Positions 8,417 through 17,181 of a stretch of DNA of 64,000 nt are shown piece after piece. Made by a program: the position numbers and the translations under genes. Every line of letters begins with the position of its first letter. Position 1 is the first letter of the stretch. This DNA comes from Chitinophagales bacterium (GTDB lineage: Bacteria; Bacteroidota; Bacteroidia; Chitinophagales; Chitinophagaceae), in contig JAJPKJ010000058.1 in the NCBI GenBank assembly GCA_021323755.1, positions 16,212-80,211 on the forward strand, given 5' to 3'. Below the pieces are notes generated by a model. The model searched no databases and had not been told where the DNA came from. It saw nothing but the letters and a program-made list of their open reading frames with translations.

Positions 8417-10171
8417 CTATTCAATTGAAAAATCAAAAGGTAACCTTGTTTGCGGAATTCCGATGAATGATTTTAGTCTTTTTGTTGCGGTAAAAGTTTT
8501 ATAGCCATCTTCCCCCAATTCATCTTTAATGGCTTTGATACTTGTTGAGTTTTTATAACTGCCCAATAATGCCTCCAGAAAACTTTTTGGTTCAGGATAT
8601 TCCTTCAGCCGGTAATCAGAAACTTTAGCCATCCGGGCCGCGCAATCAATGGCATCCTGTAATCCGCCAAGGCGGTCTACCAATCCTAATTTCAACGCTT
8701 CCTCCCCTATCCATACCCTTCCCTGCGCAATACTGTCAATATATTCAACCGATTTTCCTCTTCCGTTTGCGACCCGCGTTTTAAAATCCAAATAAATACT
8801 GTCAACTGAATTTTGAAAATATTTTTTTTGCATTTCTGTCAATGGTTTGGTGCTGGATAATTCATCGGCATCGGGAGCTGTTTTTACCACATCGAAGGTA
8901 ACGCCCAGTTTATTCTTAAGAAACTGTTGCATATTCACCAGGACACTGAACACACCGATAGAGCCGGTAATGGTATTGGGTTGGGCAAAAATGCTATCCG
9001 CATTACAAGACAAATAATAGCCCCCCGAGGCAGCAACATCACCAAAACTGAGGATAACCGGTTTTTCTTTTCTGGTGATTGCGATCTCTCTCCACAAATT
9101 TTCACTGGCAAGTGAACTTCCTCCGCCAGAATTAATACGGATGACGACTGCCTTAATGTCTTTATCCAATCTCGCATTGCGAATCAATGAACGATAACTA
9201 TCACTTCCGATCAGGTCCTGATCGCCTTTACCATCAATAATGTCTCCCTGTGCATATATCAAGGCAATCCTATTGTTACCATTCTGTTTATAATTAACAG
9301 CCGCCGCATATTTTGCAAGAGAAACAAAATTTATGTTTTTTGACCGGTCAATGCCCAGTTTCGATTTGATCTTATCTTTCACCTCATCATCATATTTCAA
9401 ACCATCCACCAATCTGTATTTTAATGCATCATTGGCATATTGAATGGAATGATCATTAACGCAATGACGAAGCGTTGCTGTATCTATATCTCTTGCAGCG
9501 GCCGTTTTGTATAAAAGCATATTATAAAACTGACCAAGCAATTCGGATAATTGCAACCGGTTTGCATCAGTCATTTTTTCTTCACGCAAAGGTTCGGTGG
9601 CACTCTTGAATTTTCCCGCATAAAAAATTTGTGGCTCTATCTCCAACTTTTGCAGCGTTCCCTTCAAAAACATTTCTTCAATGGCAAAACCTTTCCAATC
9701 AACACCGCCTTTGGGATTGCAATAAATTTTATCAGCGACATTCGCGACATAATAAGCCTTCTGTGAAATAATATCGCCATAAGCATAAATAAATTTTCCC
9801 GATTGCCTGAAATCGATCAATGCATTTCTAATTTCTTCACTTGTGGCAAAACCGTTTGCATTATTTATACATTTTATATAAATGCCTTTTACGGAAGAAT
9901 CCCGCTTGGCATAATGCAATATCCTCACCACATCATAAACTCCGGGTTTATCATATTGATCCTCGCTTCCCAGATCTGCCAAAGCATTTGTCTGCATCTG
10001 TTCATGGAAAGATTGGTTCAAGTCCAGCACGATCACTGCCTTCGCATCGATCTCCGGTCTTTTGGAAGAAAAGATTCCGCTAATAAAAACACCGATGATC
10101 AATATCGCAACGATAGAAAAAACAATCAAGGCCAACATCGAGGCTAAAAATGATCGTAGAAAACTAAGCAT
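8417..10171 (-). CDS. sppA: Signal peptide peptidase SppA, 67 kDa type (S49), 584 aa
   Basis: SppA degrades cleaved signal peptides at the cytoplasmic membrane with a Ser/Lys dyad. The double-domain (67K) form is visible: an N-terminal membrane helix (residues about 10-35), a first S49 half carrying the general-base lysine in AGKFKSATEPL, and a second half with the nucleophile serine in GDVAASGGYYLS and the preceding SGGGSSLASE segment. I use the ATG at 10171; the longer frame to 10231 would run into folK and past the promoter box at 10195-10202. It is divergent from folK with about 45 bp between start codons. The sppA/folK/dNK neighbourhood is, from general knowledge, common in this phylum. 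Confidence 0.92.
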   Translation of the reverse strand: MLSFLRSFLASMLALIVFSIVAILIIGVFISGIFSSKRPEIDAKAVIVLDLNQSFHEQMQTNALADLGSEDQYDKPGVYDVVRILHYAKRDSSVKGIYIKCINNANGFATSEEIRNALIDFRQSGKFIYAYGDIISQKAYYVANVADKIYCNPKGGVDWKGFAIEEMFLKGTLQKLEIEPQIFYAGKFKSATEPLREEKMTDANRLQLSELLGQFYNMLLYKTAAARDIDTATLRHCVNDHSIQYANDALKYRLVDGLKYDDEVKDKIKSKLGIDRSKNINFVSLAKYAAAVNYKQNGNNRIALIYAQGDIIDGKGDQDLIGSDSYRSLIRNARLDKDIKAVVIRINSGGGSSLASENLWREIAITRKEKPVILSFGDVAASGGYYLSCNADSIFAQPNTITGSIGVFSVLVNMQQFLKNKLGVTFDVVKTAPDADELSSTKPLTEMQKKYFQNSVDSIYLDFKTRVANGRGKSVEYIDSIAQGRVWIGEEALKLGLVDRLGGLQDAIDCAARMAKVSDYRLKEYPEPKSFLEALLGSYKNSTSIKAIKDELGEDGYKTFTATKRLKSFIGIPQTRLPFDFSIE

Positions 10172-10194
10172 GAAAAAATCTGTTTTAATGATTT

Positions 10195-10202
10195 CAAAAG
10201 TA
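10195..10202 (-). promoter_or_regulatory. Predicted -7 box for sppA
   Basis: On the minus strand this reads TACTTTTG, an exact match to the Bacteroidota -7 consensus TAnnTTTG, 23 bp before the sppA ATG. The folK -7 box lies back to back on the other strand. No convincing -33 TTTG was seen. Confidence 0.5.
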
Positions 10203-10204
10203 AA

Positions 10205-10212
10205 GATATTTG
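10205..10212 (+). promoter_or_regulatory. Predicted -7 box for folK, 4 nt before the ATG
   Basis: GATATTTG matches TAnnTTTG at all fixed positions but the first and ends exactly 4 nt before the folK ATG. This spacing is the same as at mqnE, the 56834 aminotransferase and the 59180 E1 gene, suggesting a leaderless or nearly leaderless mRNA. Confidence 0.4.
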
Positions 10213-10216
10213 AGCG

Positions 10217-10714
10217 ATGGAAACGATTCAATTCACAAACAAGGCTTATTTACTGACAGGCGGCAACATGGGCGACAGAATGGGCAATTTAATGGCGGCA
10301 AAAAAGAATATTGAAATTTTTTGCGGCAATATTGTTAAGGATTCTTCCATTTACGAAACTGAAGCATGGGGGAAAACCGACCAACGAAATTTTTTGAACC
10401 AGGTGTTATTGATCGAAACGAAGCTTACTCCAGCTTCATTAATGAAAGAAATTTTATTGATAGAAGGAAGAATGGGGAGACAAAGAAAAGAGAAATACGG
10501 AGAAAGAACGATTGATATTGATATTCTTTTTTTCAACAACAACATTATTAATGAGGAGGATCTGATTATTCCGCATCCGGAAATTCAAAACCGCAGGTTT
10601 GTCCTTGAACCCATGAATGAGATCGCACCCGAATTCATCCACCCTGTTTTTTCAAAGAAAATAAGCGCATTGTTGAAAGAATGTGGAGATAATTTAGGTG
10701 TGAAAAAAATATGA
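10217..10714 (+). CDS. folK: 2-amino-4-hydroxy-6-hydroxymethyldihydropteridine pyrophosphokinase
   Basis: HPPK transfers pyrophosphate from ATP to 6-hydroxymethyl-7,8-dihydropterin in folate synthesis. The hallmark motifs are present: TGGNMGDRMGNL near the N-terminus, the SSIYETEAWG loop, LLIEGRMGRQRKEKYGERTIDIDILFF with the two metal-binding aspartates, and IPHPEIQNRRFVLEPMNEIAPEFIHP. The 165-residue length is normal. It reads away from sppA and towards the deoxynucleoside kinase gene, from which it is separated by about 125 bp rich in micro-repeats. Confidence 0.95.
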   Translation: METIQFTNKAYLLTGGNMGDRMGNLMAAKKNIEIFCGNIVKDSSIYETEAWGKTDQRNFLNQVLLIETKLTPASLMKEILLIEGRMGRQRKEKYGERTIDIDILFFNNNIINEEDLIIPHPEIQNRRFVLEPMNEIAPEFIHPVFSKKISALLKECGDNLGVKKI

Positions 10715-10721
10715 AGCGAGT

Positions 10722-10838
10722 TTAAAGAATAATTTGAAAATTTGAAGATGTGCCGATTTGGAAATGATCGATCAACGACCAGTCATCAGGTAGCGCTACA
10801 TGGTCAGATTTTCAAATTTTAGCATTTTCAGATTAACC
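10722..10838 (+). repeat. Micro-repeat-rich intergenic stretch between folK and the dNK gene
   Basis: The gap is built from imperfect copies of a short AT-rich word: AATTTGAAAATTTGAAGAT at 10731-10749, then CGATTTGGAAATG, and on the other side its complement-like forms GATTTTCAAATTTT and CATTTTCAGATT just before the start codon. It looks like slipped-strand or dispersed low-complexity DNA. No gene or terminator was recognised in it. Confidence 0.35.
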
Positions 10839-11471
10839 ATGAACTATCATTACATAACCATAGAAGGAAATATCGGCGCCGGCAAAACAACGCTTGCCCA
10901 TTTGCTGGCAAAGCATTTTAACGCGCGACTGATCTTAGAGCAATTCGCAGACAATCCTTTTCTTGCCAAGTTTTATGAAAACCCCAGGCAGTACGCATTT
11001 CCGCTTGAGTTATTTTTTATGGCTGAAAGATACAAACAGCTTAAAGAATTGGTCCACACAAAAGATATGTTTCAGAGCATTACTGTCTCTGATTATCTTT
11101 TTACAAAATGCTTGTTGTTTGCTAAAGTAAATTTGCCCGAAGAAGAGTTCCGGCTTTATCAAAAATTATTTGAAATAATCAATCAACAGCTTGTTCAACC
11201 CGATATCATTATTTACTTACATTCTCCGGTGAGCAGGCTGCAGCACAATATCAAAAAAAGAAACCGGGTGTACGAGCAAACCATTGCCGATGAATATTTA
11301 TTCAACATACAGCAAGCATATACCAATTATATAAAACAGCATAATATCAAAACGCTTTATATTGATGCAGCTAACGCAGATTTTTTGAGCAATAAAAAAC
11401 ACTTCCAGGTTATTCTTGATGCGCTTGAAAAAGATTATGATAACGGACAACATTTTTTCACGTTGCCGTAA
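10839..11471 (+). CDS. Deoxynucleoside kinase (dNK/dGK family), 210 aa
   Basis: The ATG at 10839 gives a product starting MNYHYITIEGNIGAGKTTLA, with the P-loop GNIGAGKT at residues 10-17; the upstream ATG at 10800 adds a repeat-encoded stretch and is unlikely. Further family marks are FYENPRQYAFPLELFFMAERYKQL, the DRS-like region SDYLFTKCLLFAK, and the LID-like segment with IKKRNRVYEQ and the Arg-rich start of that helix. The enzyme phosphorylates a deoxynucleoside in nucleotide salvage; which base is preferred cannot be told from the sequence. It follows folK, as in many Bacteroidota. Confidence 0.88.
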   Translation: MNYHYITIEGNIGAGKTTLAHLLAKHFNARLILEQFADNPFLAKFYENPRQYAFPLELFFMAERYKQLKELVHTKDMFQSITVSDYLFTKCLLFAKVNLPEEEFRLYQKLFEIINQQLVQPDIIIYLHSPVSRLQHNIKKRNRVYEQTIADEYLFNIQQAYTNYIKQHNIKTLYIDAANADFLSNKKHFQVILDALEKDYDNGQHFFTLP

Positions 11472-11479
11472 ATGTTTCC

Positions 11480-11544
11480 GGTTTGTAGTTTCTAAAATTA
11501 TTTTTATTTCAATACAACAAACTACAAACCCAGAACTACAAACC
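11480..11544 (+). repeat. Inverted plus direct repeat between dNK and MFS genes
   Basis: A perfect 12 bp inverted repeat, GGTTTGTAGTTT at 11480-11491 and AAACTACAAACC at 11519-11530, encloses a 27-nt AT-rich loop. The second arm is followed by a further copy, AACTACAAACC, at 11534-11544. The same 12-mer GGTTTGTAGTTT occurs upstream of dnaE at 18016-18027, so this is a dispersed word. No T tract follows, so it is not a standard terminator. Confidence 0.5.
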
Positions 11545-11551
11545 AATTTGA

Positions 11552-12799
11552 ATGACAATTGAACAATTAAAAACTGATCCGTTTGCAGCAGTGAGGATTA
11601 ATGAATTCAGAAATTTGATTGCAGCAAGATTTACTTTCGTTATGGGTCTGCGCATGATGAGCACTACGGTCGGCTGGTGGATATATAATTTAACCAATGC
11701 CCCGCTCGCCATTGGCATTGTGGGTTTATCAGAATTTGTCCCGGCTATTTCATTTGCTTTGTATGCCGGCCACGTTATTGACATCAGTGAAAAAAGAAGC
11801 ATGGTCTTGCGTGGAATGTCTTTGTATTTAACTGCCGCGGTCATTCTGCTTTTTTTATCAACATCAGTCTCAACCTCGCGTCTGAGTAATCACATGATTG
11901 CCATTTGTATCTATGCCGTAATTTTTTGTACAGGAATTGTTCGTTCATTCACCGGTCCTGTTTTCAATGTGATACTTGCCAACATTGTTCCAAAGAATAT
12001 CTTACAAAATGCAACCACCTGGAACCAGGGCGCATTTCTTTCAGCATCCGTGGTTGGCCATGCAACTGCAGGATTTCTCATTGCCGGATTTGGAAATTCA
12101 GGAACATTAATCACCATTTGCATCCTGATGGCATCATCATTAATTATTCTATTTCAACTCAAACCAAAACCTGCAGCAAATGAACGTGGCGAAAAGAAGA
12201 CATGGGACAGTGTAAAAGAAGGTCTTTCATTTGTTTTTAAAACAAAAGAATTATTGGGGGCAATCTCACTGGATCTTTTCGCGGTCCTGTTTGGTGGTGC
12301 AGTAGCGATGGTTCCGGTATACGCGCGCGATATATTGAATGTCGGCGCACGCGGTTTCGGATTTCTGAATGGTGCTTCGGACATGGGTTCGATCATTATC
12401 GTCATCATGCTGACGTTCTTTCCCATCCGTGCAAAACAAGGCATAAAATTATTATTTGCTGTCGCCGGGTTTGGAACCTGCATTATCATTTTCGGATTAT
12501 CAAAGGTCTTCTGGCTATCGTTCGGAGCACTTATGATCAGCGGAATGCTTGATGGCATCAGTGTGGTGACGCGCGGCACCATCATGCAGTTGAAAACGCC
12601 CGATAATATGCGTGGCAGGGTGATGAGCGTAAATTCCATGTTCATCAACTCCAGTAATGAACTCGGGCAATTTGAAAGTGGCGTCGCGGCAAAAATCTTG
12701 GGGGTCGTTCCTTCGGTCGTCTTTGGCGGTTGCATGACTTTATTGGTTGTAGTAACGACATGGCTTAAAGCGCCGAGTTTAAGAAAGATGGAATATTGA
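11552..12799 (+). CDS. MFS exporter, EntS/MFS_3-like, 415 aa
   Basis: The product has about 12 hydrophobic helices and the layout of the MFS_3 branch that includes the enterobactin exporter EntS. Typical segments are FRNLIAARFTFVMGLRMMSTTVGWWIY in helix 1, the loop after helix 2 with GHVIDISEKRSMVL, and TPDNMRGRVMSVNSMFINSSNELGQFESG, which is the strongly conserved region of this branch near helix 10. Substrates of the family range from siderophores to drugs; there is no siderophore gene nearby, so the cargo is unknown. It stands alone between the dNK gene and a metallo-beta-lactamase-fold gene on the same strand. Confidence 0.85.
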   Translation: MTIEQLKTDPFAAVRINEFRNLIAARFTFVMGLRMMSTTVGWWIYNLTNAPLAIGIVGLSEFVPAISFALYAGHVIDISEKRSMVLRGMSLYLTAAVILLFLSTSVSTSRLSNHMIAICIYAVIFCTGIVRSFTGPVFNVILANIVPKNILQNATTWNQGAFLSASVVGHATAGFLIAGFGNSGTLITICILMASSLIILFQLKPKPAANERGEKKTWDSVKEGLSFVFKTKELLGAISLDLFAVLFGGAVAMVPVYARDILNVGARGFGFLNGASDMGSIIIVIMLTFFPIRAKQGIKLLFAVAGFGTCIIIFGLSKVFWLSFGALMISGMLDGISVVTRGTIMQLKTPDNMRGRVMSVNSMFINSSNELGQFESGVAAKILGVVPSVVFGGCMTLLVVVTTWLKAPSLRKMEY

Positions 12800-12891
12800 G
12801 CAATCGATCGTTGGTGAGTATTTTTTTTTACTTGTCAACTTTTCTGACTTTCCGACGTATTACTTAACTTACCATTACAAAATTAAAACAT

Positions 12892-13788
12892 ATGCAACGC
12901 AGAATTTTTCTTCGCAATAGCTCACTTACGCTCGGAGCATTATCTTTACTAAACACAAGACTTTTTGCAAACATGCATGCAGAGGATCCCTGGAAAATGA
13001 AAATGCTTCGTAATGATGTTGGCATCTTTACTGAAAAAGGCGGAACGATCGCGTATCTGCTCAGTAAAGACGGAATTGTGGTGGTTGACGCTGAATTTCC
13101 TGAGCAGTCACAACATCTCATTACTGAATTAAAGAAGCAAAGTGATAAATCTTTTGAACTGCTTATCAATACTCATCATCACGGCGATCATACTTCGGGA
13201 AATATTTCTTTTAAAGGGATTGTGAAAAAAGTGGCGGCCCATGCCAATTCATTGGCGAATCAACAAAAAGTTGCCATCGCTCAAAAAACGGAAGACAAAC
13301 AATTATATCCTGATACCACTTACAATGATTCCTGGGAATACAAGATCGGCAAGGAACAAATCAAAACATATTATTTCGGGCCGGCGCACACAAATGGCGA
13401 CAGCATCATTCATTTTCAACATGCAAATATTGCACATATGGGCGACCTGATGTTCAATCGTCGCTGGGCTTTCATTGACCGCAGCGCAGGCGCTTCTGTA
13501 AAAAACTGGATAAATGTTTTAGATAGGTCATTAAGCAGTTTTGATAATGATACCATTTTTGTTTTCGGTCATGCTTTCGATCCCGAGAAGGTTACCGGTA
13601 ATAAAGAAGATCTGAAAGCCATGCAGGATTATCTTACCAAATTACTCGACTTTGTTGGCAAAGAAATCAAAGCAGGGAAATCAAAAGATGATATCCTGAA
13701 AGAAAAATCAATCCCCGGAGTCACCGAATGGCAGGGAGATGGCATTGAACGAGGCTTACAAGCGACATACGAAGAATTAACTTCATAG
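12892..13788 (+). CDS. Metallo-beta-lactamase-fold hydrolase with Tat-like leader, 298 aa
   Basis: The N-terminus QRRIFLRNSSLTLGALSLL has a twin arginine and hydrophobic stretch, suggesting export by Tat. The MBL signature HHHGDH is at residues 95-100; further metal ligands are the histidine in FGPAHTNGDS, the aspartate in AHMGDLMFNR, and the late FGHAFDPE. The long C-terminal extension ends with a helical region. The class B-like layout is common among periplasmic hydrolases; a real beta-lactamase activity cannot be claimed. It stands alone, about 90 bp after the MFS gene. Confidence 0.85.
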   Translation: MQRRIFLRNSSLTLGALSLLNTRLFANMHAEDPWKMKMLRNDVGIFTEKGGTIAYLLSKDGIVVVDAEFPEQSQHLITELKKQSDKSFELLINTHHHGDHTSGNISFKGIVKKVAAHANSLANQQKVAIAQKTEDKQLYPDTTYNDSWEYKIGKEQIKTYYFGPAHTNGDSIIHFQHANIAHMGDLMFNRRWAFIDRSAGASVKNWINVLDRSLSSFDNDTIFVFGHAFDPEKVTGNKEDLKAMQDYLTKLLDFVGKEIKAGKSKDDILKEKSIPGVTEWQGDGIERGLQATYEELTS

Positions 13789-13854
13789 CATTCCAGACCA
13801 GGGCAACTAAAGCCCTGCATAACCAGGATTACCAGGCGCCGCGGATTTCGCCCT

Positions 13855-14274
13855 TTACTGACTTGCTGGCTTCTTTACAATTTTCGATGCGATCAGACAA
13901 ACCAGCCCGAGCACCACGCCAAATATTGCACCAAAAGGCAATCCCAATATGATCATGGAACTCCTTTCATGTTGTTGCATGATCAACGGCAGGTTTCCAT
14001 TCATTTGTTCCATCTGCGGATGATTGGGCAAATAGGTCGATGCGAAGAGCACGTGGGCAATGGTGATCCAAACGCTATTGACGATGCTTATCAAAAATCC
14101 ATGCAAAAAATATTTTGACGAAACATTTTTTGCAACAATGTAGGCGCATACAATAATAATAGCGACCCAGAAAAATGGCTCGACATTTTGTGGGATCAAT
14201 GAAATTGTAGCAACGGCCATAACCAATCCAAAAAGAGAGAGCTGGAAAATGAGCTTCCAATTGATGGTATTCAT
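13855..14274 (-). CDS. Four-helix membrane protein of unknown function, 139 aa
   Basis: Four hydrophobic helices can be drawn: residues about 8-28, 33-48, 58-82 and 110-132, with a polar loop containing HPQMEQMNGNLP between the last two. The pattern is similar to small DUF4199-like membrane proteins of Bacteroidota, but I cannot assign the family with confidence. It is a single gene, convergent with the metallo-beta-lactamase-fold gene. Confidence 0.65.
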   Translation of the reverse strand: MNTINWKLIFQLSLFGLVMAVATISLIPQNVEPFFWVAIIIVCAYIVAKNVSSKYFLHGFLISIVNSVWITIAHVLFASTYLPNHPQMEQMNGNLPLIMQQHERSSMIILGLPFGAIFGVVLGLVCLIASKIVKKPASQ

Positions 14275-14395
14275 ATCGCAAGTTTTTGGTGAGGAAAGTT
14301 ACGCAATTCATTGACGTGGAATATTTTTTTTGTTTGCAGCCTACTTTCTGAATTGAATTGCCCTGAGCTCCGTACTCCCGACTGCTAGATTAAAA

Positions 14396-14899
14396 TCATT
14401 TATAGGACATCGCCGGTAATCCAAGATATTTTCTTATCAAACTCATTTGACCAATATGATATACTTCATGGCTCGACAAAAAACCAAAAAAGCCAAGCAT
14501 TGATTTATCGCCGATCGGTGTGCCGAAAGGCAGTTCTGTCAGCACTTGTGCGTCGCTAAGTTTTGAAACACCATCGACAAAATCAGCTGCCAGCGCATTC
14601 CATAAGGTCGAAATCTCCGTAAGAGAAGGATATTTTAGTGAACCATCAATTTCCCTGTTGCCTGGCGGTGGTTTTGTAGGATCCATATATAGCTCTTTAT
14701 AGGGGAAAGTCTTATTCAGGCCAATCATCGAAGTATAATTATATCGCGCATTGGTCAAATGACCGGCGATCCACTGAAGATGATTAACATGATCGGTAAC
14801 GCGTTTGTCGCCAAGCAAATCTTCGACATCCTCAAGGACATTATTAAATAGGCGGGTGTGCAATGCGAATTGTTCTGCAAGAATTTTTATATATGACAT
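14396..14899 (-). CDS. DinB-family protein, 167 aa
   Basis: The four-helix-bundle DinB fold is suggested by the metal-binding histidine pattern: a histidine in VNHLQWIAGHLTNARYN and the late pair in SSHEVYHIGQMSLIRKYLGLP, which is the classic C-terminal motif. Members include thiol transferases such as bacillithiol S-transferase and many uncharacterised proteins. The substrate is unknown. It is a single-gene unit on the minus strand with small enzymes on both sides. Confidence 0.85.
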   Translation of the reverse strand: MSYIKILAEQFALHTRLFNNVLEDVEDLLGDKRVTDHVNHLQWIAGHLTNARYNYTSMIGLNKTFPYKELYMDPTKPPPGNREIDGSLKYPSLTEISTLWNALAADFVDGVSKLSDAQVLTELPFGTPIGDKSMLGFFGFLSSHEVYHIGQMSLIRKYLGLPAMSYK

Positions 14900-14989
14900 G
14901 ATGATGAGTTTGAATGGTCATTTAAGCATTCGGATAGCAAGGAGGAAGTAGAGAGAGGGGGATCTTCCTACTTCCTGCATGCCCGAAAA

Positions 14990-15334
14990 TTACATGGCTG
15001 GCATCGGAGCTATTTCTCTTACTTCGATATTTCCTTCATTGGCAATATGCGGACAATCTTTTGCCAATGCCGCAGCTTTTTCAAGACTGTCGGCTTTCAA
15101 AATAAGATATCCGCCAACGATCCCTTCCTTTGCGGAAGTTACCGCATCGCCAGTTATTCCATTTGCTGAAACGGTTTTGCCCCCGCCCACTAACGGAAGT
15201 CCTCCCACAAGCGTTCCGCTTTGCATCAAACTGCCCATATATACGCCCCAGGCTTGCATCTCAGCCTTGTTCTCGGCCTCGGTTTTGTTTGCCATGGGTA
15301 TTCCGCCTCTTAATAATAACAAATACTCTTTCAT
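14990..15334 (-). CDS. YCII-related domain protein, 114 aa
   Basis: I use the ATG at 15334, which gives MKEYLLLLRGG, the normal start of these proteins; the frame to 15385 is an upstream extension. The ferredoxin-like YCII fold is suggested by the first strand, the segment WGVYMGSLMQSGTLVGGLPL, and the C-terminal GGYLILKADSLEKAAALAKDCPHIANEGNIEVREI. Such proteins are often found near ECF41-type sigma factors, but none is close here. Function is unknown. Confidence 0.85.
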   Translation of the reverse strand: MKEYLLLLRGGIPMANKTEAENKAEMQAWGVYMGSLMQSGTLVGGLPLVGGGKTVSANGITGDAVTSAKEGIVGGYLILKADSLEKAAALAKDCPHIANEGNIEVREIAPMPAM

Positions 15335-15551
15335 TGTAAATATTTTTTGGTGAATCAATCTGGACAAATGTAGTTTCATAATCAATACCGCAGGGTGTGT
15401 TGATACGGCAATATGAGGGGTTGGTTGCGACAGGAGGAAAGACTACTTTTATGATGGGTCGTCAATTGAACCTGATCAATAATGAAAGCAATTTCACCAT
15501 TGACTATTCTGAGTTACGAACAATGGCGATCCACCAATAAAATTCTCGAGC

Positions 15552-16577
15552 ATGAAAAAAACCAATTCAAAAAAAAAATCTACTCCTCCTTCAGCGAGTA
15601 AACAGATAGCCATTTTCGTTCCTGCGGGAAATTGCATCTTAAGCAGCATTATCGGCACCTATAAGATCTTTACTGAGGTAAACAAAACATTGCACCGGCA
15701 AAATCCGGGAAAACCTTTGCCATTCAATATCCAACTCGTTGGCATTAATAATGAGACCAATTTGTACGAGGGTGCTTTCAACATCAAGCCGCACACAACA
15801 ATTGATAAAGTTGATAAAACCGATCTGCTGATCATTCCCGCGATCTTTGGCGATTTTGCTGCGGAAGTAAAAAACAATGAAGCAGTGATCCCCTGGATCA
15901 TTAAGCATTACAAACAAGGCGCTGAAATTGCCAGTCTTTGCACTGGCGCTTTTTTGGTTGCTGCGACTGGATTATTAAAAGGCAAAAAATGTGCGACGCA
16001 TTGGATCGCCTTTAATGCTTTCAGGGCATTATACCCCGATGTGGAGCCACTTAAATCGGTGATCCATGAAGAGCAGGGGATTTGCAGCAGTGGTGGTGCT
16101 TACTCCTTCCTGAATTTGATATTGCACCTGGTTGAAAAATATGTTAATCACGAAATGGCAGTTTATTGTTCTAAAGTTTTTGAGATAGAGATCAATCGCT
16201 ACAGCCAGGCATCTTTTTCCATTTTTAACGGGTTTAAGATGCACGAAGATGCAGCAGTGATGCAAGCGCAGGAATTCATAGAAAAAAACTATGCGGTGAA
16301 AATAAGTGTTGCCGATTTGGCAAATCATTGTTTATTGAGCCGGCGAAATTTCGAAAGACGTTTTAAAAAAGCAACACAATATTCTCCTGCAGAATACATT
16401 CAATATCTAAAGATCGAAGCCGCACGCAAACAATTGGAAAGTTCGCGGTATCATGTCAATGAAGTGATGTATTCGGTGGGGTATAATGACGACAAGGCTT
16501 TTAGGACAACATTTAAAAAAATCACCGGACTCTCCCCGTTAGAATATAGAAATAGGTTTCAGTCCTATGGCTCATAG
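15552..16577 (+). CDS. GlxA-type transcriptional regulator (DJ-1/PfpI + AraC HTH), 341 aa
   Basis: Residues about 18-210 form a DJ-1/PfpI-like domain with the nucleophile-elbow cysteine, Cys130 in ASLCTGAF, as in the glutamine-amidotransferase-like sensors of the GlxA family. Residues about 235-335 hold the AraC/XylS double helix-turn-helix: ISVADLANHCLLSRRNFERRFKKATQYSPAEYIQYL and VMYSVGYNDDKAFRTTFKKITGLSPLEYR. The Lys-rich N-terminus is unconserved. It is likely a DNA-binding regulator of unknown signal. No target gene is adjacent in the same orientation. Confidence 0.93.
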   Translation: MKKTNSKKKSTPPSASKQIAIFVPAGNCILSSIIGTYKIFTEVNKTLHRQNPGKPLPFNIQLVGINNETNLYEGAFNIKPHTTIDKVDKTDLLIIPAIFGDFAAEVKNNEAVIPWIIKHYKQGAEIASLCTGAFLVAATGLLKGKKCATHWIAFNAFRALYPDVEPLKSVIHEEQGICSSGGAYSFLNLILHLVEKYVNHEMAVYCSKVFEIEINRYSQASFSIFNGFKMHEDAAVMQAQEFIEKNYAVKISVADLANHCLLSRRNFERRFKKATQYSPAEYIQYLKIEAARKQLESSRYHVNEVMYSVGYNDDKAFRTTFKKITGLSPLEYRNRFQSYGS

Positions 16578-16612
16578 CAAGTGGAATTCTGAAAAGGACA
16601 AAGTCCGGATCT

Positions 16613-17101
16613 TTACTGACGTTCTGGTTTTACTAACTTTTCCAGCACATAATATACGATGGGGCAAAATGTAGAATTCTTTAGCGTGAGATTTTGACGT
16701 TTTATGATCACATCTTCATCTGTATATGGGAAGCGATGGCAATCCGACGGGCGTTGATCATAAATGCTGCAATAATTATTTTCCCCTAAAAACGGGCATG
16801 GTGTCGACCTTGCAACATAATCACCTTCTTCATCGATCTTTAAATAAGTTTCAATAAAATCACCTTCTTTCATTTTCAGGTGTTTTGAAATCCTTTTAAT
16901 ATCCGGGGTTTTAAATCGGGGAGAATAATTCTTACAGCAATTTGCGCATTTCAGACAATCAATTCTTGCAAATGCTTCTTCGTGCAGATCTGGCAATTGT
17001 TTCAGCACTTTGTTTTTATCGGCACGCTGCAAGTAATTTTTATAAAGCTTTTGACGCTCAGCAGATTTTTTTTCCCAATTATTCAACAGGTCATCTTTCA
17101 T
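16613..17101 (-). CDS. YkgJ-type cysteine-cluster protein, 162 aa
   Basis: The cysteines fit the CxxCxxCC-type zinc or iron-binding cluster of the YkgJ/UPF0153 family: DCLKCANCCKNYSPRF, then TPCPFLGENNYCSIYDQRPSDCHRFP, and a late FCPIVYYVLEKL. The family is widespread and of unknown function; a metal-binding role is inferred. An exact -7 box ends only 5 nt before the ATG, so the mRNA is probably almost leaderless. Confidence 0.9.
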   Translation of the reverse strand: MKDDLLNNWEKKSAERQKLYKNYLQRADKNKVLKQLPDLHEEAFARIDCLKCANCCKNYSPRFKTPDIKRISKHLKMKEGDFIETYLKIDEEGDYVARSTPCPFLGENNYCSIYDQRPSDCHRFPYTDEDVIIKRQNLTLKNSTFCPIVYYVLEKLVKPERQ

Positions 17102-17106
17102 TTAAG

Positions 17107-17114
17107 CAAAGGTA
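17107..17114 (-). promoter_or_regulatory. Predicted -7 box for the YkgJ-type gene, 5 nt before the ATG
   Basis: The minus strand reads TACCTTTG, an exact TAnnTTTG match, 5 nt before the start codon at 17101. The position implies a transcription start at or next to the ATG. Confidence 0.5.
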
Positions 17115-17181
17115 TAAGGTTTATCTATACCGTATCGTGCGTGAAATTTGAATTCATTTGTTTTGTAGTTAATGTCGGGAC

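Noticed and set aside
9803..10147. 114-codon plus-strand ORF
   Set aside because: Antisense to sppA; Cys/His-rich shadow with no family.
11480..11530. Inverted repeat after the deoxynucleoside kinase gene as a terminator
   Set aside because: The loop is 27 nt and no T tract follows; it is better described as a dispersed repeat.
12154..12735. 193-codon minus-strand ORF
   Set aside because: It lies wholly inside the MFS gene on the opposite strand; product is Pro/Ser/Asn/Met-rich low complexity, typical of an antisense shadow.
15482..15601. 39-codon plus-strand ORF overlapping the start of the GlxA-type regulator gene
   Set aside because: The translation is not implausible, but it overlaps the regulator's 5' end in another frame, is very short and has no recognisable domain. 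It is recorded only as a possible leader peptide.
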